Positions 56,532 to 64,000 of a DNA stretch of 64,000 nucleotides are shown piece by piece (position 1 is the stretch's first letter; every line of letters starts with the position of its first letter). Below the pieces are notes generated by a model. That model was not told where the DNA came from. It made no database searches and saw only the letters and a program-made list of their open reading frames with translations. The translations under genes were made by a program, and so were the position numbers. This DNA is from Niabella aurantiaca DSM 17617 (GTDB taxonomy: Bacteria > Bacteroidota > Bacteroidia > Chitinophagales > Chitinophagaceae), in assembly GCF_000374125.1 (NCBI RefSeq), contig NZ_KB893643.1:317645-381644 (forward strand), in the 5' to 3' direction.

Positions 56532-56547
56532 CCTGACGGCTGATAGC
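56532..56547. repeat. Right arm of the 16-bp inverted repeat
   Basis: CCTGACGGCTGATAGC, perfect reverse complement of 56085-56100. Confidence 0.75.
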
Positions 56548-56596
56548 CGACAGCTACTTCTTCAACACCAGCGTCTCATATCTCCGTTCTCAATTC

Positions 56597-57850
56597 TCAC
56601 CTCCTGAGAATCAGCTCCTGCATATCCCCGTAATTTTCATAACTGCTGGTAACCACTCTGTCACCGGGTTTGAGGCCCTTCAGCACTTCATAGTAATCCG
56701 GGTTCTGGCGTCCAAGCTGCACTTCAGCCTTGTAGGCCGTTTTTCCATCATCGCTCAGTTTGAACACCCAGTTGCCACCGGTTTGCTGATAGAAGCCGCC
56801 CTTCGCCAGCAGGATCGCGGTCATTTCATCGCTCAATGCCAGGCTGATCTGCAAGGTTTGCCCGCGCCGGATGTCTTTAGGAGCAGCGCCGGTAAACTCC
56901 ATATCTACCTGAAAGCGTCCGTTGGTTACCTGGGTGTACACTTTTTTCACCCGCAGCCGATAAGTCTTTCCGGCCACTGCAGCTTCCCCGGTAAGCCCGT
57001 TGAACACCCTGGAAATATAATGCTCATCGATATCCACCCGCACTTTATATCCGCTCAGCACATCAATCTGCCCCAGGCGCTCTCCTTTGTTCTTGGACTG
57101 CCCGATCTCCGCATCCAGGGAGGTCAGCTGCCCGTCGACCGGGGCACGCAGCACCAGGTCGCCCACTTTGCGACCGTAAAGGGTCAATGCTCTTTGAGAA
57201 TTGTTAAACGACTGGGCGGCCTGTTTTGTCTGCAGCTGGTTGGATTCCGCATCCTGCTTCGTAATGCGTTCTGCAAGGTCGCGTTTTTTGAGTTTGTACT
57301 GATAATCGATTTCCGATTTACGGAATTCCTGTTCGCCGATGGCTTTATTCTCATACAGGTACTTATTCAGGTTATAAAGGCGCGCTGCTTCTTTCAGCTG
57401 GCTTTCCGCATCCGTCATCTGGTTGAGGTTGTTCACAGTATTTTGCTGTGCAGTAGCCTTGGCCAGTTGTACCTGTGCCAGTGTGGTATAAACGGAAGAC
57501 TGCTGACCGATCAGGTTCAATTCAAGATCGGTATTGCTCAAGCGTAAGATCGGTTCCCCTTTTTTCATCATGGCGCCGTCCTCTACAAACTTTTCTTCCA
57601 CCCGCCCGCCTTCCATCGCATCGAGGTAAATGGTGCTGATGGGCAGCACAACCCCGTTTACCGGTATGTACTCTTTAAATGGCGCTTTTTTAACCTCACT
57701 GACGGTTATCCGTTCCAGGTCCACGTTCAGTTTGCTTTTGCCGCCGGCTATTACCACGCTGAACACGATCAACAATGCCAGCGCCGTTATACCGGCAATG
57801 GCTCCTATTCTTTTTTTACTCCAGAACTTTTTTTCAATTACTCTGTCCAC
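56597..57850 (-). CDS. HlyD/MacA-type periplasmic adaptor (membrane fusion protein)
   Basis: 417 residues: N-terminal membrane anchor (about 17-37), lipoyl/barrel-sandwich halves around GVVLPISTIYLDAMEGG and VLRAPVDGQL, a coiled-coil hairpin rich in Gln/Ala between (about 130-220), beta-barrel, and a membrane-proximal domain ending LKPGDRVVTSSYENYGD. It bridges the FtsX permeases and the TolC-like protein. First gene of unit 1, with the operator 190 bp upstream. Confidence 0.88.
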   Translation of the reverse strand: MDRVIEKKFWSKKRIGAIAGITALALLIVFSVVIAGGKSKLNVDLERITVSEVKKAPFKEYIPVNGVVLPISTIYLDAMEGGRVEEKFVEDGAMMKKGEPILRLSNTDLELNLIGQQSSVYTTLAQVQLAKATAQQNTVNNLNQMTDAESQLKEAARLYNLNKYLYENKAIGEQEFRKSEIDYQYKLKKRDLAERITKQDAESNQLQTKQAAQSFNNSQRALTLYGRKVGDLVLRAPVDGQLTSLDAEIGQSKNKGERLGQIDVLSGYKVRVDIDEHYISRVFNGLTGEAAVAGKTYRLRVKKVYTQVTNGRFQVDMEFTGAAPKDIRRGQTLQISLALSDEMTAILLAKGGFYQQTGGNWVFKLSDDGKTAYKAEVQLGRQNPDYYEVLKGLKPGDRVVTSSYENYGDMQELILRR

Positions 57851-58197
57851 GTTTGCTCTTTTTTTACCGTAATATGCCTTTTGCGTATTTTATAGCTGAC
57901 CGTTCATTTTGCAGTGCGCTTCGCTGGACGGTTTACAGTCCTTTATCCATCATGCAACAATATGCCAATTTACCAAACTATTGATCGTAAATACATTAAT
58001 ACCGGAAAGTTTTATTTTTCTGTTCGCTATCGCACAAGAACTGTCCGTTTTTGATACAGTGAAGCGGACAGCTTTTAGCTATCGGCCAGCAGCAAAATCT
58101 GACAATTGACCCTGACAGCTGAAAAAAGGGAGCAGATAAGACTACCCGCCCCGTATATACATGAGAAATGTCGAAAGATAGAAAGATACAGGAGCTG
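57851..58197. other. 347-bp gap containing the unit-1 control region
   Basis: No gene seen. Contains the operator at 58021-58060. AGCTATCGGCC and CCTGACAGCTG (58076-58121) resemble the arms of the inverted repeat at 56085/56532. A TTGGCAT...TTGCAT arrangement on the minus strand (57951-57968) looks -24/-12-like but is one base short between GG and GC. Confidence 0.55.
58021..58060. promoter_or_regulatory. Operator, locus iii
   Basis: Strong copy GTCCGTTTTTGATACAGT (58043-58060), extended by AACT to the perfect half-site pair ACTGT...ACAGT. The distal copy (58022-58038) is degenerate and 21 bp away. Confidence 0.65.
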
Positions 58198-58644
58198 CTA
58201 CAGATCTCCTCTCCTGTATTTTTTTGATGTAACGATCTGGCCGTTACCGTTCACCACGGCATTGACCAGGTATTGCTCATCCTTTAAGGTCACATAATAA
58301 GTTACCTCATCATTTATACTCAGTTCTGAGACGTTGGCGATGTGCTGTTTTTCAAATTTCTTTTTCAGGCGATAACGGATGATGGCAGGCAGCTGCTCCT
58401 CCCGGTAATACCGGATCGTCCGGATCAGTTTCCCGTTGTCATCAAAAACCGCCCGTACCAGCATGTCGTTTACTTTAAAGCTCGCTTCGTTATTGTCCTT
58501 CTCTTGTTTCCATTTCACCTGCTCTGCATGCGCAAAAACCAGCTCGAAACTTTTTAGTACTTTTTCGTTCAGCACCGGGTTCGTATCGGCGGCGGCCACA
58601 TTCAACGTAATAAAAGCGGCGATGATCCATATCAGTTTTTTCAT
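58198..58644 (-). CDS. Small secreted PepSY-like protein
   Basis: 148 residues from ATG 58644, with a signal peptide (LIWIIAAFITLNVAAA). The mature part contains two repeats of a beta-alpha pattern (VNDMLVRAVFDDNGKLIRT and VVNGNGQIVTSKKYR) reminiscent of PepSY-like domains of Bacteroidota. It is divergent from the response regulator; locus iv of the operator lies 140-155 bp upstream, so it may be a regulon member acting as periplasmic sensor partner or stress marker. Function not known. Confidence 0.65.
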   Translation of the reverse strand: MKKLIWIIAAFITLNVAAADTNPVLNEKVLKSFELVFAHAEQVKWKQEKDNNEASFKVNDMLVRAVFDDNGKLIRTIRYYREEQLPAIIRYRLKKKFEKQHIANVSELSINDEVTYYVTLKDEQYLVNAVVNGNGQIVTSKKYRRGDL

Positions 58645-58760
58645 TGTGATGTTCTTTAAATGTTTGAGGAATATGATTCTGCTATCAGGTACTGAAACGG
58701 CGTGCCACAATAATAACAGCATAACACTCAATTACTTAAATCCGGGCTCATTAAAAAAAA

Positions 58761-58800
58761 CGTATAAAACCGGACACCAACCGTCTGTTTTTGATACAGT
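58761..58800. promoter_or_regulatory. Operator, locus iv (between secreted protein and response regulator)
   Basis: GTCTGTTTTTGATACAGT at 58783-58800, plus an inverted second copy TGTCCGGTTTTATACG on the minus strand (58761-58776). The right end abuts a TTG (58800-58802) that is 17 bp from AATATTTG (58820-58827), a possible promoter for the regulator gene, so binding here could also autoregulate it. On the minus strand TGGCACG (58701-58707) is a perfect -24 box, but no GC sits at -12. Confidence 0.6.
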
Positions 58801-58863
58801 TGCAAAAATTTTGGAACAGAATATTTGTTATCCGGTTTACTATCCTCATTTTTGTTATCCGTT

Positions 58864-60219
58864 ATGCTATTAAAAGACGCATCCATATTGATCGTTGATG
58901 ATGACCCTGATGTGCTCACCGCTGCACGCCTGCTGCTCAAATCGCAAGCCAGGGAAGTAACCACCGAGAAAAACCCGGAGAACCTCCGGTCTGTTTTCTC
59001 AAAAAAAGATTTCGATCTTGTATTGATGGATATGAACTTCAACAGCAGTATCAATACCGGTAATGAAGGTTTATACTGGTTGCGCAAGATCCGGGAATTG
59101 GGGTCAAAGGCCTCCATCATTATGATCACCGCATATGGCGACATAGACCTGGCGGTACGGTCGCTCAAAGAAGGTGCTTCTGATTTTTTGCTGAAACCCT
59201 GGCAAAACGACCAACTGATCCTGAACATAAAAGAGCTGCTGAAAAAGCGGGCGGCGAAATCCTCAGCAGCCCAGCTCCATACCGCGGGAACCAGCGGCCT
59301 GCTCGGGCATTCTGAGGCCATGCAGGATGTACAGAAAAAGATCGAAAAGATCGCACCCACAGATGCCAATATACTGGTGCTGGGTGAAAACGGCACCGGC
59401 AAGGACCTCGTGGCCCATGCCATTCATCAGCAATCGCGGCGGGCCGCAAAGCCGTTCATAAAAACGGATGTGGGCTCACTAACGGAGAGCCTTTTTGAAA
59501 GCGAATTGTTCGGGCATACCAAGGGCGCATTTACCGACGCACGGGAAGAGCGGACCGGGCGTTTTGAAGCAGCCGGCGGCGGTACCCTGTTCCTGGATGA
59601 GATCGGTAATATCTCCCTGCATCAGCAGGCACGTTTACTGACCGTGCTTCAAAACAGGCAGGTCACCAAACTGGGATCGCATCAGCCCATCCCGATTGAT
59701 ATACGCCTGATCTGCGCTACCAATGTTCCGCTTGACGAACTGGCCAATGAAAAACGTTTCAGGAAGGACCTCATCTACCGCATCAATACCGTAGAGATCA
59801 TCCTGCCGCCGCTGCGGAAAAGAACAGGCGATATTGAGCTGCTGGCCCGCCATTTTGTAAAACAGTATAAGGAAAAATATTTTAAATCCAATCTCGAACT
59901 GGATAAAAAAGCCATCGATAAGCTCAACCACTACCATTACCCGGGAAACGTACGTGAGCTGCAATATGCCATAGAACGTGCCGTGATCATGAGCGACGGC
60001 GAATACCTGCAACCGGGGGATATTGTTTTTTCGCCCATTGAAAGCAGGGACACTGAGTCGATGAAAACGCCGGATTCCATCAATCTGAATGTTCTTGAAA
60101 AGAATGCCATCCTCCTGGCGATAGAAAAGAACAACGGGAATATCACAAAAGCAGCAAAAGAGCTGGGACTGACGCGCACCGCTCTTTACCGCAGGCTGAA
60201 TAAATATGATATTGAGTAA
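58864..60219 (+). CDS. NtrC-family sigma-54-type response regulator
   Basis: About 451 residues from ATG 58864 ([16 protein letters not shown]). The receiver domain has acidic pocket DDD, phospho-acceptor in LVLMDMNF, and KPW; a short insertion NSSINTGNE follows the acceptor Asp. The AAA+ domain has GENGTGKD (Walker A) and [10 protein letters not shown] (Walker B). The sigma-54 contact loop reads GAFTDA instead of GAFTGA. The C-terminal Fis-type HTH is intact ([20 protein letters not shown]). It overlaps the kinase gene by 14 bp. The divergent transporter cluster is the likely target. Confidence 0.9.
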   Translation: MLLKDASILIVDDDPDVLTAARLLLKSQAREVTTEKNPENLRSVFSKKDFDLVLMDMNFNSSINTGNEGLYWLRKIRELGSKASIIMITAYGDIDLAVRSLKEGASDFLLKPWQNDQLILNIKELLKKRAAKSSAAQLHTAGTSGLLGHSEAMQDVQKKIEKIAPTDANILVLGENGTGKDLVAHAIHQQSRRAAKPFIKTDVGSLTESLFESELFGHTKGAFTDAREERTGRFEAAGGGTLFLDEIGNISLHQQARLLTVLQNRQVTKLGSHQPIPIDIRLICATNVPLDELANEKRFRKDLIYRINTVEIILPPLRKRTGDIELLARHFVKQYKEKYFKSNLELDKKAIDKLNHYHYPGNVRELQYAIERAVIMSDGEYLQPGDIVFSPIESRDTESMKTPDSINLNVLEKNAILLAIEKNNGNITKAAKELGLTRTALYRRLNKYDIE

Positions 60220-61546
60220 AAAAAGGACGGGACTGATCATTGAGCTCCTGCTGTTACTGGCCATTACCGCTGTGATGGCCTGGTGCGGAGGGCGCCGGGA
60301 ATGGTGGTGGGCGAGCGCTTGCCTGCCGTGCTGGATCTACGTCCTCATCCGCATCATTCAGACCTCCGAAAAAACAGACAGGATCATCCTGGAATTTGTA
60401 GAGGCCGTTAAATACAATGATTTCAGTAAAAATTACAACACAGCTTCTGCTACCGGGGACATGAAAAAGCTGCTGACCGGGCTAAACTCGATCAATGACC
60501 GTTTTAAAGCGATCAATAAAGAGCGGAAGGCGGAGAACATCTACCTGCAAACGATCCTGGAACTGACGGGGATCGGCATCCTTTCCTTTGATAACGCAAC
60601 CGGCCTGATCAACTGGATGAATGAGGCATTCAAAAAAATGACCGATATCCCGTATTTTAAAAATATACGCGCCCTCGAAAAACGGAACCCGGAATTCCTG
60701 AAACTGCTGCTGGAAATGGCAACCGGGCAAACAACCATCTTCACCTTTAAAAAAGGCATGCTGGATGAAAAGCTGCTGATCAGCGCCACTTTTTTTACCA
60801 CGGACGGGAAGACTGATAAACTGATCTCAATACAAAGCATTAAAGGCACACTGGATGAAACAGAATCCGTAGCCTGGCAAAAACTGCTGAATGTAATGAC
60901 CCATGAGATCATGAACTCCGTAGCACCGATCTCTTCCCTGGCTGATACGCTGAAGAATCAGCTGGAGCCGAAGGAACCGGATGGCGGGCCGGCCCCCATC
61001 GATCCGGAGGACCTGAAGCTGGGACTGGAAACGATCAAAAAAAGAAGCGAGGGACTGCAACGCTTTGCCATCACTTACCGCAACCTCAATAAGATCACCA
61101 AACCGGTTTTTAAAAAAGTAATGATCAGCGACATTTTTGAAAACCTTCAGAACCTGATGCAGCCCACACTGGACCAGAAGAACATTCAGCTGGACGTTAT
61201 TCTTAAAGACCCCTTCCTGAGCGTGCAGGCAGATGTAAGTTTAATTGAGCAGGTAATGATCAACCTGATGACCAATGCCATTGAGGCGGTAAAAGCCAAC
61301 CCGGCGCCCCAGATCACGCTTTCTGCTTTTGGAGAGGGCGAGCGTTCCTACATTCGCATTGCCGACAATGGTACCGGTATCCCCAATGCCATTGCGGAGC
61401 AAATATTCATTCCTTTCTTCAGTACCCGTAAAAACGGGAACGGCATCGGCCTCAGTCTTTGCAAACAGATCATGCTGCTGCACAAAGGAAGCATACAGAT
61501 GAAAAGCAAAGAAGGGGAAGGCACGATGTTCCTGCTTTATTTTTAA
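60206..61546 (+). CDS. NtrY/NtrB-like membrane sensor histidine kinase
   Basis: 446 residues: two N-terminal membrane helices (about 9-26 and 31-49) with almost no periplasmic loop, a PAS domain (about 110-215), H-box MTHEIMNSVAPISSL, N-box NLMTNAIEAV, G1 IADNGTGIP, and G2 GNGIGLSLCKQ. The lack of a periplasmic domain suggests it senses a membrane or cytoplasmic signal, or a partner such as the permeases. Translationally coupled with the regulator. Confidence 0.9.
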   Translation: MILSKKRTGLIIELLLLLAITAVMAWCGGRREWWWASACLPCWIYVLIRIIQTSEKTDRIILEFVEAVKYNDFSKNYNTASATGDMKKLLTGLNSINDRFKAINKERKAENIYLQTILELTGIGILSFDNATGLINWMNEAFKKMTDIPYFKNIRALEKRNPEFLKLLLEMATGQTTIFTFKKGMLDEKLLISATFFTTDGKTDKLISIQSIKGTLDETESVAWQKLLNVMTHEIMNSVAPISSLADTLKNQLEPKEPDGGPAPIDPEDLKLGLETIKKRSEGLQRFAITYRNLNKITKPVFKKVMISDIFENLQNLMQPTLDQKNIQLDVILKDPFLSVQADVSLIEQVMINLMTNAIEAVKANPAPQITLSAFGEGERSYIRIADNGTGIPNAIAEQIFIPFFSTRKNGNGIGLSLCKQIMLLHKGSIQMKSKEGEGTMFLLYF

Positions 61547-61559
61547 ACGGTGGAGGGGT

Positions 61560-61626
61560 CAGATTCGAGATTTCAGATTTGAGATTTGGCCCTTGGGTTT
61601 TGTATTTTGGATCTTGGGTCTTTGAA
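61560..61626. repeat. Degenerate GAGATTT / CTTGGG tract
   Basis: TTCGAGATTTCAGATTTGAG followed by GATTTGGCCCTTGGG and TTTTGGATCTTGGG. Longest of the low-complexity intergenic tracts, between convergent kinase and VirJ-like genes. Confidence 0.5.
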
Positions 61627-61635
61627 AGTTGGTGT

Positions 61636-62301
61636 TCACCAATACCCCGCAACAACTTTTACAAGTGCTGCCGTATCGCCGCCAAAGTGATGGCCCCCTT
61701 TCAAAACCACGGCCTTAAAGCTGCCCAGCTTAACCGCCTGCACCGGAAACTCCCCATCATCTCCCGGCAGGATGGCTACGATGCGCTGCCCGGCGGCCCG
61801 GTTGATCTCCGCCACCACATCCATGCTCCGCTTTTTACTGCTGCCCCACATATCGGCCACGCGGATCACGAAATCGGTGGTGGATGACGGGGCCATAAGC
61901 ACCGTACGAAACACCCGGCTTTTAACGGCCCTGCCCAGCCGGTTCAGGATAAACGGCGTAACATCTGCCCCGAAGGAATACCCGACGATCAATAGTTGCT
62001 GACTGGGCCGGCCGCTGAATTGCTCCTCCAGGCAGGTCGTCAGCTCGGCCGCTGCCTGCTCCGGTGTTTTCTTGTTCCAGAAATAGGATCTCGAATTGAC
62101 CGCCATTACTGTGTACCCCAGCTGGTTGACCCCCTTGCAAAAATCGCCGGTAAAACTATTCAACCCGCCATCCCCGCTTATATAAAGGACCAACGGCATT
62201 TTATCATTGCCCCGCCAGCTCTTCAGCGGCAATGCCGCGGTGCCGGAGGCTGCAGCATATAAAGACCATACCATACCACAAAACAAAAAAAATGTTCTCA
62301 T
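61636..62301 (-). CDS. AcvB/VirJ-family alpha/beta hydrolase
   Basis: 221 residues with a signal peptide (TFFLFCGMVWSLYAAASG). LVLYISGDGGLNSF is the family signature; the nucleophile is in VGYSFGADVTP (GxSxG), and GGHHFGGD near the end supplies the His. In Agrobacterium and Rhizobium AcvB is a periplasmic lysyl-phosphatidylglycerol hydrolase made from an operon with the synthase LpiA/MprF. Here the gene upstream is MprF-like, 3 bp away, so the same role is likely. Confidence 0.82.
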   Translation of the reverse strand: MRTFFLFCGMVWSLYAAASGTAALPLKSWRGNDKMPLVLYISGDGGLNSFTGDFCKGVNQLGYTVMAVNSRSYFWNKKTPEQAAAELTTCLEEQFSGRPSQQLLIVGYSFGADVTPFILNRLGRAVKSRVFRTVLMAPSSTTDFVIRVADMWGSSKKRSMDVVAEINRAAGQRIVAILPGDDGEFPVQAVKLGSFKAVVLKGGHHFGGDTAALVKVVAGYW

Positions 62302-62304
62302 ATC

Positions 62305-64000
62305 TTAAATTGTATCAGATAAAGGTTTCATTACTTTCCTGAGCGCACCGGGGATCTGCAACAGGTCAAAATCATTGCCAAAAACCATGTATTTATTCTC
62401 CCAGATGGTGGCATATTTCTCCTTAAAATCGCGCAGGGTCCGGTAATGCCGCAGGCTGCCCATACGCTGCGAAGCATATTTGATGATGCGTTCAGCCGGG
62501 TTGTCCGGCGCCTTCATACCATTGAACGGGATCATTCCCAGGTTGAGGTATTTATACTGTTGCGCCCTGGCATACTCCGTCAGCTTTACGATCAATGCAT
62601 CCATGCATCCGCCGGGTGCTTCCAGCCGCCTGCGGATAAGGTCATACGTACACTCCTCCGGTGTGTAATCGCGGATGATGTTCAGAAAAGCCTGGACCAC
62701 CCCTTCGGCATCTTTTACAACGATCACATCCGATTGCCGTATTGCCTCCCGGTCGAACATTCCCTGCGAAAACACCATTTCCTTTTTTTCAAATTTCTTC
62801 AGCCATTCATCAGATACCGATTCCAGCTCCCCGAGGAAGGCATCGCCGTGCGGTGCAGCCGCCAGCAGGGTTTCATAGCCCCTCTTCTGCAAACTGTTCA
62901 GCCCGTTGCGCAGGGATTTGCGGTCCTTACCCTCCAGGGTGAACCGGTCCGTTTCCATTATGGCCTCCTGCCCTATAAAGATCTTCATCTTCCCAAGATC
63001 CTCAAAATGCAGCAGGCTGCTTTCATCGACCCGGTAATACACAGTTTTTAACCCCTGCTGTTTGCAGAAGGCTTCAAACTCTTTCAGCACTTCTGTCTTG
63101 TCTTCCGCCGCACAAACCGGTTCTTCCAGCACCATTGCAAAATCATTGGCCACCCGGTAAGCCGTAAATCCGCTGGTGATGCCGGAAAAGAACAGCTGTT
63201 TATCGGGCATCGTTTTAAAATAATCCACTGCGGACCGGCCGTGCTCTTCCAGAACCGCTCTTGCCAGCCGGGTGGCAGTTTGGGCATCCGGAGCCGCATC
63301 CTCAAAGATCCGGGGGCGCAGCAGGGAATAGACCAGGAGCAGCCAGGAACAAGCGCCCAGGAAGCGGGTGATGTTGATGAAGTCACGCCCGAAATGCGTT
63401 TTGGGCGTAAGCTCGTCATCCGAAAACAACAGGAAGCTCCTCAGCGTGTAATACAACGACTGGCGCCAGTTAAAATCAATACCAAAATGCCGTTTATCAA
63501 TAAAATAAAAACTGAGAAAATCAAAGAGGCAAACGGAAAGAAGCGTGATGAAAAAGGTAGCAAAGCCGATACGGATCCACCGGGGATTTTCTTTGACCCG
63601 GTATTGTTTGCTGTTTGCGATCAGCAATATAAGGATGAAGCCGGCCAGCAGGCTTTCTTCGTAATCCAGCGCTTTTGCAATATTGCCTAAAATGGAAAGC
63701 GCCGTAAAGATCAATGCAGCGATCCACGCCGCCCGCAGTCCTTTAATGAGGTAAGCCGATGTAACGAGTAATGAGATGCCGAGCACCAGTACCATCAGCT
63801 TAGATGCATGAATGGCTTCCACCGGAAGATAGTACCGGTCCAGCCGCATCCGTTCGGCCAGCGGCGGTGTGGCTACCGATATGAGGTTCACCATACCCAG
63901 GAAAAAAATGGCGACCGCCGGCACAATGCGTGCCACCAGCTGCCGCCCCCTCCATATAAACGCAAACAATCCCAGCAACAAAGGGATCCAGAATTCAAAC
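62305..64000 (-). CDS. mprF: MprF-like phosphatidylglycerol lysyltransferase (5' end outside the window)
   Basis: At least 564 residues are present; the frame is open to the window edge (continuing upstream as FEFWIPLLLGLFAF), so the start lies beyond 64000. The N-terminal part has several membrane helices; the C-terminal ~300 residues form the DUF2156/MprF domain (KTVYYRVDESSLLHFEDLG, RKSLRNGLNSLQKRG, YLNLGMIPFNG). It transfers an aminoacyl group (usually Lys) from tRNA to phosphatidylglycerol and lowers the negative surface charge. The VirJ-like hydrolase follows 3 bp downstream. Confidence 0.85.
   Translation of the reverse strand, partial: FEFWIPLLLGLFAFIWRGRQLVARIVPAVAIFFLGMVNLISVATPPLAERMRLDRYYLPVEAIHASKLMVLVLGISLLVTSAYLIKGLRAAWIAALIFTALSILGNIAKALDYEESLLAGFILILLIANSKQYRVKENPRWIRIGFATFFITLLSVCLFDFLSFYFIDKRHFGIDFNWRQSLYYTLRSFLLFSDDELTPKTHFGRDFINITRFLGACSWLLLVYSLLRPRIFEDAAPDAQTATRLARAVLEEHGRSAVDYFKTMPDKQLFFSGITSGFTAYRVANDFAMVLEEPVCAAEDKTEVLKEFEAFCKQQGLKTVYYRVDESSLLHFEDLGKMKIFIGQEAIMETDRFTLEGKDRKSLRNGLNSLQKRGYETLLAAAPHGDAFLGELESVSDEWLKKFEKKEMVFSQGMFDREAIRQSDVIVVKDAEGVVQAFLNIIRDYTPEECTYDLIRRRLEAPGGCMDALIVKLTEYARAQQYKYLNLGMIPFNGMKAPDNPAERIIKYASQRMGSLRHYRTLRDFKEKYATIWENKYMVFGNDFDLLQIPGALRKVMKPLSDTI

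Noticed and set aside
56783-57547. 254-codon + strand frame opposite the HlyD-like gene
   Set aside because: Antisense shadow of a gene with clear adaptor domains.
57951-57968. TTGGCAT...TTGCAT on the minus strand upstream of the HlyD-like gene as a sigma-54 promoter
   Set aside because: GG and GC are 9 bases apart instead of the required 10. Similar near-misses at 48546 and 38296 have the same fault, so I do not call them promoters.
1-64000. CRISPR array, prophage, integrase or insertion sequence
   Set aside because: No regularly spaced direct repeats, no phage structural genes, no transposase or integrase frame was recognised.

Overview
The window looks like a chromosomal segment of a Bacteroidota bacterium, most likely family Chitinophagaceae (Niabella/Chitinophaga-like). 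Grounds: sparse Shine-Dalgarno sequences, several TAnnTTTG-type -7 promoter elements, FtsX permeases of about 800 residues in a long series, the Bacteroidota form of FabI, and a four-helix-bundle (23S IVS-type) gene. The assignment rests on gene content read by eye; no search was run.

Region 1 (1-10946, all +) is the end of a surface-polysaccharide (O-antigen or capsule) cluster. It holds two GT4 glycosyltransferases, a hexapeptide acetyltransferase, the complete CapE/CapF/CapG set for UDP-N-acetyl-L-fucosamine, a formyltransferase-fold enzyme, a NodB polysaccharide deacetylase, two further nucleotide-sugar SDRs and the initiating phosphoglycosyl transferase. Several genes are visibly more AT-rich than the rest of the window.

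Region 2 (11000-33400) is a mosaic of metabolic and housekeeping genes: an M15-like exported protein, VOC protein, DJ-1/AraC regulator, LLM flavin oxidoreductase, PAP2 phosphatase, DUF1003 protein, a clan GH-J (GH32-like) glycosidase divergent from a fused sucrose-phosphate synthase/phosphatase, FabI, an FAH hydrolase + SDR pair resembling oxidative L-fucose degradation, SatD + DUF3307, a large exported GH31 protein with Fn3, discoidin, dockerin-like and cohesin-like modules, tRNA-Cys(GCA), a nucleoside phosphorylase, then DapF, CorA and NUDIX in an overlapping operon, and a metzincin-like lipoprotein.

Region 3 (33500-61550) is the most distinctive part: seven non-identical double-FtsX ABC permeases in a row (all -), two MacB/LolD-type ATPases, an HlyD-type adaptor, a TolC-type outer-membrane protein, an S41 protease, a small secreted protein, and a divergent NtrC-type response regulator + NtrY-like histidine kinase. 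A conserved DNA motif (core GTnCGkTTTTGATACAGT, with a related copy 22 bp upstream at two of the loci) was found in exactly four gaps, at the head of each of three inferred transporter transcription units and in front of the small secreted protein/regulator genes. It is a good candidate for the operator of the linked two-component system. A four-helix-bundle gene broken by one in-frame TGA and flanked by a perfect 16-bp inverted repeat sits inside the cluster.

Region 4 (61636-64000, -) holds an MprF-like lysyl-phosphatidylglycerol synthase (cut by the window end) followed immediately by an AcvB/VirJ-like hydrolase, a pairing that suggests control of aminoacylated membrane lipid. Intergenic gaps also carry REP-like hairpins built on CTGAA-ACAAG-TTCAG and degenerate GAGATTTGAG tracts.
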